DNA of 64,000 nucleotides from assembly GCA_943737045.1 (NCBI GenBank), contig CALSFV010000067.1, forward strand, positions 434,001-498,000. Reading direction: 5' to 3'. A program made the translations under genes and the position numbers. Each line of letters begins with the position of its first letter. Position 1 is the first letter of the stretch. Positions 34,578-45,279 of the stretch are shown here, piece by piece. The stretch comes from Parapristionchus giblindavisi (lineage: Eukaryota; Nematoda; Chromadorea; Rhabditida; Diplogasteridae). Below the pieces are notes generated by a model. The model worked only from the letters and a program-made list of their open reading frames with translations. It did not search any database and was not told where the DNA came from.

Positions 34578-36210
34578 TCATATTTATGTACTGTTAATAA
34601 TTCACTTTTAACTATGTATATTTGTGTATTCGTATAATGTACGAAAAAGGGATAATTAAGAATTCTGAAATAGAATAACTTATTTGAAATTCGAGATGTA
34701 ATACAGTTGCACTTTGAATGAATCTGTTAAAATGGAAATAATGAGGGAAATAGTTTGCGTTACTTCCAACTCACTCACTCACTGTCTGTCCGCTTTGATG
34801 ACATAGAAATCAGTGAGTGGCAATATTGACATCTCATAAGCTCGTTTGATCATATCAGAGTGAAAGTTACTTTTGTACTTCGGTCTTTGTGGCCGCTACA
34901 AAAGTTCACAGTTCGAGATTAACTGAAGTGTACATTATTCAGAATTTTTTGCTCGTTAACACGGTATATAATACGATAGGTTTCGCTGCCAAAGTGAGAC
35001 GCGATGAATGGTTTTGTTCCAAAAATGCACAGAGTACTGCCAGATAATTTTGTACTTCTGTTGAGTGGACGCTGTTCAACATGGAAAGATGGCGTTTTAT
35101 CCAGAATTTTTAAGTCTTTCACCTGGTATATAACACGATAGGTAACGCTACAATATTGACATCTCATAAGCTCGTTTGATCATATCAGAGTGAAAGTTTC
35201 TTTTGTACTTCGGTCATTGTGGCCGCTACAAAAGTTCACAGTTCAAGATTAACTGAAGTATACATTATTCAGAATTTTTGCTCGTTCACATGGAATATAA
35301 TACGATAGGTTTCGCTGCCAAAGTGAGACGCGATGAATTGTTTTGTTCCAAAAATGCACAGAGTACTGAACGATAATTTTGTGGTGACGGAGGCAGAAGC
35401 GTCATGGTGCACAGGAACTCGGACTGTGTCATCTGCAGCAAATCAATGGAATCGTGAACCATGATCGCAACAGCTATCGTACGCTCCTGCTCGCCGCATG
35501 TCGTTGGATAAGGCAGAAACACGGTAATAAATTAATATTTGTTAATTTAATCTGTTCAATATTTGATTTGCACCTGAATTGTTACCGAGACATCATCCGC
35601 TTTATCAATGATTTAACCAATTTCGATTGTTAACATGTTGAATATTGTTACTAAATTTGTTTGATATTTTTTATATGTTCGTGAAAAGAAACGAAAAAAA
35701 CTGCATGACTACGTTTAAAAATGAGAGGTTTAAATAAATGAATGACTTCCTGAAAATGAGCCACACGGTCATTTTGGGATAGCCTGGAAGCCGTTGAAAT
35801 TGAAAAAAGAAACTCTGTTTAATTCGACGATTTCCGAAAAATATGAGGCTTCTCCGATAATACTAAAAAGGGAAGGTGGAAAATTCGGTAACGCCCATTT
35901 CGGCAACGGATCATAAGTCGGACGGGAAGTGGCACACGACAACAAAATTTGTACCATTGTTCTCAGTAGCAGTGTACGTTAATGGACAGTCAGTATCAAA
36001 ATCAAATCAAATCAAATAATTTTATTCCTGTATAAGAATGGTACGGGATCAGTAATTGCGAACTAATTTTTTTCAGTCGACTGGGGTTCATGGTTGAGAA
36101 CTGCCGAGGTAGAAAAATCCATAATGATCCGAGACCAAATATTATTTACTATTATATGTAATGAGGTCAGTCTTATTTCTCATCTCACATTGGACAATGG
36201 CTCAGAATAT
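34578..36210. other. intergenic with direct repeats, no gene supported
   Basis: Holds the direct repeat described next, a short open minus-strand stretch at about 35,395-35,522 (TTCGEQERTIAVAIMVHDSI), which might be an exon scrap of an unknown protein, and an AT-rich remainder. At 36,045-36,160 there is a partial copy of the interior of the 28,585 palindrome. Confidence 0.4.
34815..35390 (+). repeat. direct repeat, two copies of about 240 bp
   Basis: Copies at about 34,822-35,045 and 35,152-35,375 share ATTGACATCTCATAAGCTCG, GTGGCCGCTACAAAAGTTCA and GCCAAAGTGAGACGCGATGA in order, offset about 332 bp. The second half of the repeat has diverged. A tandem segmental duplication of unknown content. 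Confidence 0.8.
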
Positions 36211-36446
36211 TGCTTACAAGGGAAGTACAAGAAATATCTTTTAGACTTTTGAACAAGACTATTTTTCCTCGATAGGTATAGACAATATATGGACGGAACC
36301 AAAAAATTAGCTGCGACCATGCACTTTCAGATTTTATATAATTAATCAAAGTTTGTGAAAAAATTCCTCTTTTTTTGAAGAAAAAACGCACTGTGTAGGG
36401 GACAAGGAGCGTAGGAAACAAAGCGCTCCTGTAAAGGCAGTGAGAA

Positions 36447-36520
36447 CATGGCAGCGTGGTATAGTGGTAGTGTGTACTCTCCTGGATCAGGCTGTGGATG
36501 GTTCGAGTACACCTATAGAC
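36447..36520 (+). ncRNA. tRNA-like sequence, left arm
   Basis: A-box-like TGGTATAGTGGTAG and B-box-like GGTTCGAGTAC about 40 nt apart. The T-stem is imperfect, so probably not a functional tRNA, but the internal Pol III promoter elements look intact. Confidence 0.5.
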
Positions 36521-36979
36521 ATTTTTCTTTTGCTCATTTTTAACAGCTTCGGACTTGTACGTTCGCTAAAAAATTTTTTCCAATTTCAGATCTTTTTTTT
36601 CACTTTTAGAACGTTCGTGCGTTCGTGCAATTTGTTCCTATTCCATTACATTTTTTATTATTTCCAATATATTTAGCATCTAATAACTTCTACGAAATTT
36701 ATCAACAGAACAAATCATTAAAATTATGCATGTCACATAATATTTCTACAACAATGACAGTTAACAAAACAATTCCCGCGCAATCGACGATCACATATCG
36801 AGCATTTGATAAAATGAAAGTTGGGACAGGGTCTCTCACAGATTACAACAACATCTTAAAAGATGTCATCTTGAGCATACACTAACATTTTGAAAGTGAA
36901 AAAAATAACAAATTTTTTTCCATTTTTTTCCATCGAAAGTACAAGTCCGAAGCTGTTAAAATGAGCAAAAGAAAAAAGT

Positions 36980-37055
36980 CCATAGGTGAACTCGAACCAA
37001 CCATAGCCAGATCCAGAAGAGTACACACTACCACTACACCACGCTGACATGTTCT
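36980..37055 (-). ncRNA. tRNA-like sequence, right arm
   Basis: Inverted partner of the left-arm copy: A-box-like TGGTGTAGTGGTAG, B-box-like GGTTCGAGTTC. The pairs of differences from the left copy (TATAG/TGTAG, GTAC/GTTC) fall in the boxes' variable positions. Confidence 0.5.
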
Positions 37056-37390
37056 CAGTGCTCTTATAGGAGCGCTTTGTTTCCTACGCTCCTTGTCCCC
37101 TACACAGTGCGTTTTTTCTTCAAAAAAATGAGGAATTTTTTCACAAACTTTGATTAATTATATAAAATCTGAAAGTGCATGGTCGCAGCTAATTTTTTGG
37201 TTCCGTCCATATATTGCCTATACCTATCGAGGAAAAATAGTCTTGTTCAAAAGTCTAAAAGATATTTCTTGTACTTCCCTTGTTAGAGAGTTTCACGCCC
37301 TACATTGCAAAATACACCATCGTTGAACAGTTTCATCACTATGAATAGACAATGATTTATCTTCAGAAATAATGCGGACAAGAAATATTT

Positions 37391-39118
37391 CTACCATTTG
37401 TATTGCTTGTATTGAGGATTGGCAACCTGGAAAAAAAAATCATCGATGAAAAAAAACATAAAATAAATTATTGACAGATTTTCAAGGATACCGTTGGTAG
37501 CGCTTTCATAATGCAGTCGTAGACAGGTTTTACTGTGAGCTTGGCCTTTGCTGTGTCGATGAGCTGAAATTAAAACACTTAATCACATAAGAATTTGATT
37601 GATTATAAATTAAAATTTAAAAATGTAGTAAAAATCGGATTCATTCGAAATACCTTTTGGCACAAGGGCTTTGTGATGGCAGAGTTGAAATATGCGCACC
37701 CCTGAAGAAAAAGAAAGAATGTGAAGTCAATCATTTAATAGAGCTTGAAGTTCCCCATTTCATTTCTCACCACAGGCTACACTCTCCCATAAATATAAGT
37801 GACGAGCATTCGGGATATTTATATAATATAATATAATGTAATAAAATATATAAATATGATATAATATTAATATGTTCCTTCGACTATTTATTAAATTTAA
37901 AACCTGATTAGCAATGTTTGCATCAGGCTTCTTATTCTTCACCAAAGGTCTGATTTTATCCCGTCCCTGAAATATTTAACTTTCGTAATCATTTCATTAT
38001 CGATAAAACAACCTTGTTATAGACGGGATTCACAATCTTGAGGATGGCCGGTAGGATTTCCTTCTGAGCTTGTTCAATCGAATATCCAGTCTGAAAATGA
38101 AGCAAAATGGCTGGCAATAAGATCCGAAATACTTCAGATCGATTTTTCGCATTATGAAATAGCTTTCCGCGAGATTAAATCTTTTTGTATTTATCGTAAA
38201 TAATAATGAACTAACACCGGTTACGCAGGAGAAGGTTGATGTTCCAGTCATGAGCAATGAGAGATACAGTTTAGCGGGAACACCAGCGATCAACTTGTTC
38301 ACAAGACCTAAAAGAAACATTATTATATTTCTTATTCCTATTATTCTTTCAATTCATTTATATTATTTTATCTTAAAGTTAAATTTGAATATGTGCATAA
38401 GTTTACAATTTAATGACCTTTATCAAGTACAGAACCATTGGGGAGGAATGGTTGCCACTAAACGAAAGATTTGTCTGGGTGTACATAAGATACTTACTTA
38501 TTCACATAAAATTTGTTTATATAAATTAGTTGAAACTGGTGTACGTGTGATAACAAACTCTTTTTTCGCTTGCCAACGTTTTCTATGAATGCGAAACAAA
38601 ATTTCAAAAAAATATCGATTGAAACTCACAATCCGATCTTTTCTCGACGATAGTGCAATTGTATTCGGCTGGAATGATCAATATTGATTATATAGAGTCA
38701 GGGGTGTATCAAATGACTCTTAAAATCTACAATTGTTAGATGTAAAACAATTCACTTACTATCAATCGATTGTTGAAGTGTAAGGTCCTTCTTGATGTAC
38801 TGTACTAGAATGTTTATGATCTAAATTAAAGGGAATAATAATAACAATAATAATAATAATAATAATAACATTAATAAAAATAATGATGATAATAATATTG
38901 TTTTAACAAAAATCGAAAATACACATACACTGTTCATGCTAGCGTCGGTTAGAATTGAAGTGAATAGATTTTTCACCTCAACGATAAGATATTAAACTTT
39001 AGACAAAATAAAATAAAAAAGAGGTTATATTTACTTTAGTGAGTGTTTTCGGGCACTGTCCATTGCTCGAACCAGCGAGAAGGACCAACGCAAGAAGACC
39101 CACAGAGATTAGTCTCAT
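37391..39118 (-). CDS. small secreted cysteine-containing protein, paralogue A, 206 aa
   Basis: Ten exons: 39035-39118, 38929-38976, 38760-38820, 38630-38668, 38216-38307, 38013-38090, 37904-37966, 37654-37701, 37492-37563, 37391-37426; total 621 nt, all phases join. The product begins with a signal peptide (MRLISVGLLALVLLAGSSNG) and has seven cysteines, in contexts such as YNCTIVEKRSDCLVNKL, FSCVTG, GCAYFN, PLCQK and VYDCIMK, and ends QYKQYKW. No membrane helix after the signal, no known domain recognised; spacing does not fit a saposin B module. It is the tandem sister of the gene at 40,032. Probably exported, perhaps disulfide-stabilised. Function unknown. Confidence 0.87.
38403..38470 (-). 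repeat. short dispersed repeat in intron 4 of paralogue A
   Basis: CAGAACCATTGGGGAGGAAT followed by GGTTGCCACTAAACGA; the reverse complement with few changes is at 54,190-54,270. Element type unknown. Confidence 0.65.
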
Positions 39119-40031
39119 CTCTGAATTATATCCATCACTGATGATATATTATTTCATTCGTATACAACATTTTGTCCCATTGAGCAACGCTAGATATACA
39201 ACATAAAGAGATAATGTATGAAATGAATAGCGATTAACAGATCAGTAACACATTTTCAAATGGAAATAAAATAGTAGATTCAAAATTTGATTCATTTCTC
39301 TATGGCGCATATTCAGCATTTATATGAGATTTTGTCTTTCCAATTAAATTGAGTAAAACCCCTTACAATAATCCGTCGTTACAGTTTCATTCACAGATTT
39401 ACTCTATCGGTTTTAGCGTATTATCCCTGTCTATATTTCTCATGTACTAGGTGGAGGATATCGTGAACAAAGTTGAACACATTTGCACAAGGCATGCAAC
39501 ATTTCATTCACATCACATTCAAATTAGATAGTTAAATGCCAATAAACCGATAACTTGTAAAGTTCTTTAGTATCATACGAACTCTTTTCAAGACTGAGTA
39601 ACAATATCCATAAAATATTATAGAAATATAATATTGTAATAGTATGTTATCTTTTGCTGTTTGTATATGAATTCTATACTTTTAGATGATACAACTGAAT
39701 AACTCAACTCATTCTAATGCTTTCCAAATAATTTATTAGGAATTCTGATTTTTTAAATTCTTCTGACTATTTTAGTATCCATTTTATCCAATTATTGGTT
39801 AACACAGTTTAAGATGCAATGAGGAGATTGTTCAAGACGTTTCTACTATATATCACAGAAACACAGCTTCACTGAATACTACACCGAATATAAATGTCGG
39901 TTTTTCAGATAGAAAATACATTTATCATATATGTAGATACTAAAAATTCGGTGATTTGTTGTTGTTGCGAATTATATTTATATCGACTTCGCATGGTGAA
40001 TGAAAAGTGATTAGAACATTTTTGTCATGCG
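39119..40031. other. short intergenic between paralogues A and B
   Basis: AT-rich, no coding frame. It should contain the promoter of paralogue A and the 3' end of paralogue B, which are transcribed in the same direction (minus). Confidence 0.45.
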
Positions 40032-43000
40032 CTACCACTGATATAATTTGTATTGACCATCTCCAATCTGAAAGTTACTTGGATTAGCTTCTTTTCTTCT
40101 TTCTACCAAACAATAATGAACTGCTTACTGTAGGAATGAAATCTTTGATACACGTCCATACTTTCTTATTTGACATACTCGCTTTCGCTGTATCGATTAG
40201 CTAAATTATGTTCTGGATAAGTTTTTATTTGCTCTTAATGAACAAAACCTTTTGTACGAATTCCTTAGTAACGACATCATTGAACATTTTGCATGTCTAA
40301 AGAAATTAAAATACTTATATAAATCTCATAGGACGACCATAGCCAAAGTGTAAAGAGAGGGATCCAATTCATATTTGATTTAAAAAATACATTGTTAAAA
40401 TACAGTGCGGGACATAATGATATGACACCCCTAAAATTGTGGGATTCTGGCCGAATTTTGAATGGAAATCAATAGAGATATATACCATTTGTATCCACTC
40501 CTTGGATAACTGAGGTAGCCCACGTATGAGGAAATTCAATTTCCCGGTCAACGAGAAAATAATGATTTTTCGAAATTTTAACGGGACATAATGATATGAC
40601 ACCCTGATTTTTTTCATGTGATATTATTATTTTCAAACTTCTGCATAACAGCAATGGATCAACAACAGGTTAGTAATCAATGTTGTGGCCCCTCCTCGAG
40701 ATTGGACCGAAGATCCGATTGGGCATGCTTCCATAGAGGGCAGAAATCACTTGAGGCTCGATGCCGTCCCACTCCTTTTTTATGGCATCCATCAACTCGG
40801 CAACGGATGCATACTGTTTGTTGTTCTTGTACACACGACTAACCAGTAAGCCCCTCATGTTCTACATGGGGCTTGCATCGAGGTTGCCCGTAGGGCATGG
40901 AAAAATTGGGATATTCTTGACTGTGAACAATGGTTTTGAGGGGTGTTTGTGGCGAAGGAGGCGCCGTCTTTCTGGGAGATCAGATGGCGGGCCCGGCTCT
41001 ACCTCATGAACGGAACGAGGGTAGTCTGGTGCATCACCCAATACTCCCCATAGTCCATCCTGCTGGAGCGGAAGGAGATGGGCGGCATGTCGAATTTTAA
41101 GAACGCGCCGCAGTACGGTACATGATATTTTTTAACAAAAATATTGAAATTATCGGTTGCTGATCGCATTCACCTATGAGAAGAAGATCAACCCCTATAG
41201 TCCGGACGGCGATAACTGCTTCTGACATGAGTTCCTCAAGGAATCACGTTATTTCAGCAGGAGGAACTTCGGTGATGTTCTGGGTCACGTTCTTAAAATT
41301 CGACATGCCGCCCATCTCCTTCCGCTCCAGCAGGATGGACTATGGGGAGTATTGGGTGATGCACCAGACTACCCTCGTTCCGTTCATGAGGTAGAGCCGG
41401 GCCCGCCATCTAATCTCCCTGAATGACAGCGCCTCCTTCGCCACAAACACCCCTCAAAACCATTGTTCACAGTCAAGAATATCCCAATTCTTCCATGCCC
41501 TACGGGCAACCTCGATGCAAACCCCATGCAGAACATGAGGGGCTTACTGGTTAGTCGTGTGTACAAGAACAACAAACAGTATGCATCCGTTGCCGAGTTG
41601 ATGGATGTCATAAAAAAGGAGTGGGAGGGCATCGAGCCTCAAGTGATTTCTGCCCTCTATGGAAGCATGCCCAATCGGATCTTCGGTCCAATCTCGAGGA
41701 GGGGCCACAACATTGATTACTAACCTGTTGTTGATCCATTGCTGTTATGCAGAAGTTTGAAAATAATAATATCACATGAAAAAAATCAGGGTGTCATATC
41801 ATTATGTCCCGTTAAAATTTCGAAAAAGCATTATTTTCTCGTTGTCCGGGAAATTGAATTTCCTCATACGTGGGCTACCTCAGTTATCCAAGTAGCGGAT
41901 ACAAATGGTATATATCTCTTTTGATTTCCGTTCAAAATTCGGCCAGAATCCCAAAATTTTAGGGGTGTCATATCATTATGTCCCGCACTGTATAGATAGT
42001 TGTACCTCATCACCAATAGTATTATCACTAACAGCCTTTACTTTCAGTTCATGAATGCGTTGACGACCCTCAAATACGCATAATATCATTTTATATCGTT
42101 ATTTACGATCAGAATTAACCGAAATAGGTAAGTCACCTTATCCAATGGTGGAATAATTAAAGTCTTCATTGGTTCGAATAATTCTTGCATTCCGTCTTCG
42201 ATGGTGTACCCAGTCTAGAAACATTTGATCAGTGTCAATGGTAAAATCATGCCTCAATTTGCACATTCTGAAGTATTCATTAGAATAAATGTATGATAGG
42301 TAAGAGTCGAATAAGATGTGTACAATCCTTTATAGGATATGTTGATCTCTGCGCTTACTTTATTAACACAATCTATCAAGTTTGCTCCACTAATCATCAT
42401 AGGGAAATATTGATCAGTTGGAACGTTTGTCAGGAGTTTATTGACTAGACCTGAAGGAATATTGATTAGCCAGTTCTATCGATGCATTATTCTCATTGAT
42501 TAAATAAAAAAGATATCTGAAAGAAAGGTAAAGAAAGATGAAGAGTAAAGGTAAAGAAAGATCAACGAACAGTCTTGCCGACTCTCTACCGCAAAACAAT
42601 TGTATTCACCTGAAATTGAGAATACAATTTGATTTGTAATACAAATGAAGTAATTAACTCTCCGCTCACGGTCAGATCAATTTCTATCTTTATACAGAAA
42701 AGCAAAAGAATGCAATCCCAAAACGGACAAAAATTATCATTAGAATTTTTTTAAAGAAAACGTACTCTCAAAAAATTGCTGGGCTGGCGTCTCTTTCTTA
42801 ATTACTGGAATAAGATCACGAACAATCTATAATTAATTATTTATAACAAATAATTAAATTTATATATTATACTTTCTTTACGCCTTCCTCATTGAACATA
42901 GATGTGATCAGGCTTTTTACCTTAAAAATAAGTTAGTAAGCGGGTCATATGCAAATTGACTTTACTTAAGTGGTCAACATCAAATTTAATGCTTAATATT

Positions 43001-45215
43001 ATATGCATTCAACACAATTTAAATCTATGTGGCAATATTCAATTTATTCATATCAAGTATTATACTAGATGAAGGGAGTGCCGTTCTTCAGTTCCTCCAA
43101 TGGTATAGCACGCGTGTCGCGTAAGGTTCGAATAAACGGTGGCACATTGAAAAAGTCGAAAATGAGCAGAAGTCATTTTTCGGTAGTCCATATGGTCCCT
43201 AACAAGATAGCAAGAGCTTTTGTGCATATCTTCATTTTCAACGTCGAGAGACGTCGTCAAACTTTTTTGTCGCCAAAATCGGCCGACTTTGGAGCTCTGT
43301 AGCTCTTCGTGGTGTGGTTTTGGTATCGAGTCGTCAACGGAAGAATTTCCTAGAACGTCCAGGAGAATGCACCTGCATCATTGGCCGATCGATATTTTAA
43401 TTACTATTTTTGTAAATCGATTTTGTTAAATAGTTTTTAACAAAAATCGAAGCCGAAGGTTTTCAATAGCTCGATCGACTCATCTTGTCGAGAGGAATTC
43501 AACGGTATACTGAACGTTTTTGTATGAGGTTGTGCTCGGAAGATATGATCATTTCAAGATTTTCATTGCGTGCGATCACACGAGAGAAGAGTGACGCAGC
43601 CAGTGATCTACTCACTCTTCTGCCTCGTATGAACAATTCTCCCATTCTCATTAGTTTTACTGTTGTTCTAGTACACCTCTTAGCTATTTTTGATAACTTG
43701 TGAATATTCATTTCTATAATTCTGTTCATAAATCTTAGCCAATCAATGAATATTAATATCTTTGAAGGCAAAATACAATACGACAACAAAGAGGCTTCAA
43801 ATTCATAGGAATATTTCATCACACTCTTCCTCGACCACCATCCTAAAACCTTCATCTTCGTGTTGTCCAAAAATTTTCACGTCCTTATCCTCTTCATCCT
43901 CTCCCTCCTCCCTCATCGTCCAGCTAAGAGTCCCCCTGACTCATCCCCAACTCTTCTCTTCCTCGTCCTGTTAAAGTTTACTAAAACTGATAAGTTAAAG
44001 TGTATTCTCTTATCTGGTTTCCATAATCACAAACATTTCAATTTGCCTTGTAAATTCATTATTAGTTCTTTCAATTTCAAAGAAAAACCAGCAAAAGATC
44101 ACTGCGGCAAGGAGGATCGAACCCCTGACCGTCAAAGATAAGCGCCGACATCTTATCCACTACACCACAGAGACATGTTTGGAAGGTTGATAGAAGAGTG
44201 TATCAACCAATCAGGATGGCTTGTGCTGGAAACAACACGAATTTCACTATCAAAAAAATCTTGAAATGATCATATCTTCCGAGCACAACCTCATACAAAA
44301 ACGTTCAGTATACCGTTGAATTCCTTTCGGCAAGATGAGTCGATCGAGCTACTGAAAACCTTCGGCTTCGATTTTTGTTAAAAACCATTTAACAAAATCG
44401 ATTTACAAAAATACTAATTAAAATATCGATCGGCCAATGATGCAGGTGCATTCTCATGGACGTTCTAGGAAATTCTTCTGTTGACGACTCGATACCAAAA
44501 CCACACCACGAAGAGCTACAGAGCTCCAAAGTCGGCCGATTTTGGATTCAAAAAAGTTTGACGACGTCTCTCGACGTTGAAAATGAAGATATGCAAAAAC
44601 GCTCGGGGCTACCTCTTAGTTACCATATAGACTACCAAAAAATGCATTAATATGTGGGGGTCAGAAAATGTGCCAACCACCCACGGATTTTACTCGATTC
44701 TTCAGTGACACGCGTGATAGACCACCATTGCACATTGATCCTCTTGAACTCATCTCGCCATCGAACACGGGGTTGACCTGGAGAACGGCGTTTGACAAAA
44801 GTATATGGAATCTGCGTCGTGCCCATCTATCATCTTCCATCTCTCGTATCCTGATCGACCATCTGCACTTTCTCTTCGTTGCCTCATCAATCCAATCCCG
44901 TAAACAAGTCATCCTTCTTATTCGTTCATTGTTCCATCGGTCTAGTCGAGTTACTCCTATCATTCTTCTTTCCATTTTACGTTGCACAACTCTCAATCTT
45001 TCCTTATCACAATATCTTAACGACCATGCTTCGTGGCAATATACTCTTCCATAATAAGGAAGTGAGAGTTTGTGTCCAGAGTAGTGGGGGGGGGGGGGTC
45101 ACATTGACCTTTAATGTTTATAAAATACCTTGTGAGATGTAATAGTACACTGATCCTCCTCCGCTGCCCAGACACTAATCAAAGCGATGATGAATAACAC
45201 TAATAGACTTCTCAT
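40032..45215 (-). CDS. small secreted cysteine-containing protein, paralogue B, 207 aa
   Basis: Ten exons: 45129-45215, 42873-42920, 42766-42826, 42571-42609, 42359-42450, 42137-42214, 42006-42068, 40249-40296, 40129-40200, 40032-40067; 624 nt in frame. Exons 2-10 have exactly the same lengths as those of paralogue A (48, 61, 39, 92, 78, 63, 48, 72, 36), and the proteins align end to end (MRSLLVLFIIALISVWA signal; YNCFAVESRQDCLVNKL; GRQRIHELKVKA; LIDTAKASMS; QYKLYQW end). Six cysteines are shared with A; the PLCQK cysteine of A is FVQK here. Intron 1 (2.2 kb) carries a foldback element and a LINE fragment, intron 7 (1.7 kb) a Tc1/mariner palindrome. Function unknown; extracellular location inferred. 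Confidence 0.87.
40401..41992. mobile_element. Tc1/mariner-derived palindromic element in paralogue B intron 7
   Basis: TA flanks both ends, followed inward by CAGTGCGGGACATAATGA and its complement, the TA-CAGT form typical of Tc1/mariner elements. Each arm carries the 3' end of a transposase gene pointing outward. The right arm (about 41,260-41,723, plus) reads GGTSVMFWVTFLKFDMPPIS, SSRMDYGEYWV, then PCPTGNLDANPMQNM and NNKQYASVAELMDVIKKEW and SMPNRIFGPISRRGH, recognisable as the C-terminal part of a Tc1-type transposase. The left arm (40,670-41,090, minus) mirrors it. In-frame stops are present and the N-terminal DNA-binding half is missing, so it is non-autonomous. Confidence 0.88.
43060..44645. 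mobile_element. foldback element with tRNA-like sequence, paralogue B intron 1
   Basis: Arms of about 400 bp (43,150-43,560 and 44,250-44,640) mirror each other, sharing TCGGCCGACTTTGGAGCTCT-type sequence, GACGTCTCTCGACGTTGAAA and CGATCGACTCATCTTG. The spacer (43,570-44,250) includes a pyrimidine-rich part and the tRNA-like segment at 44,099. A second weak tRNA-like segment is at 43,078-43,147 (TGGTATAGCACG and AGGTTCGAATAA). Confidence 0.8.
44099..44174 (-). ncRNA. tRNA-like sequence
   Basis: Minus strand: A-box-like TGTGGTGTAGTGGATAAG, B-box-like GGTTCGATCCTCC, a T-stem with one G-T wobble, and a 9-bp acceptor-like pairing (TCTCTGTGG with CCGCAGTGA, two mismatches). The anticodon stem is not clear. 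The best-formed of the tRNA-like segments in the window, still probably not a working tRNA. Confidence 0.55.
44661..45055 (-). mobile_element. non-LTR retrotransposon (LINE) fragment, 3' end of the reverse transcriptase ORF
   Basis: One uninterrupted minus-strand frame reads YCHEAWSLRY, then RLRVVQRKMERRMIGVTRLD, RIRRMTCLRDWIDEATKRKC and DDRWARRR before a stop. This order (YGxExW, QRxMERxMLGxxRxD, IRxxT, KWxWxGH-like, DxRW) is typical of the region after the RT domain of LINE-type elements. It lacks the RT catalytic core and the endonuclease, so it is a 5'-truncated dead copy. It lies in intron 1 of paralogue B. Confidence 0.8.
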
Positions 45216-45267
45216 TATACTGTAACGATTTGTGAAGACTATTAGAAGAGACTATAATTTGAAGAGA

Positions 45268-45277
45268 GTATATATAA
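45268..45277 (-). promoter_or_regulatory. TATA box of paralogue B
   Basis: On the minus strand TTATATATAC lies about 55 bp before the start codon at 45,215, the same spacing seen for the collagen and ShKT genes. Confidence 0.45.
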
Positions 45278-45279
45278 TA

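Larger units (their letters stand above)
36211..37282. mobile_element. foldback element with a tRNA-like sequence in each arm
   Basis: Arms of about 370 bp (36,211-36,580 and 36,905-37,282) are reverse complements, for example CTACACAGTGCG with AAGGAGCGTAGGAAACAAAG. Each arm contains a tRNA-like segment reading outward to inward. The 320-bp spacer has no gene. Confidence 0.85.

Noticed and set aside
37391..39118. Saposin B-domain protein
   Set aside because: Size, signal peptide and helix-like sequence suggested it, but the cysteine spacing does not give the CxxC...C...C...C...C saposin pattern in either paralogue.
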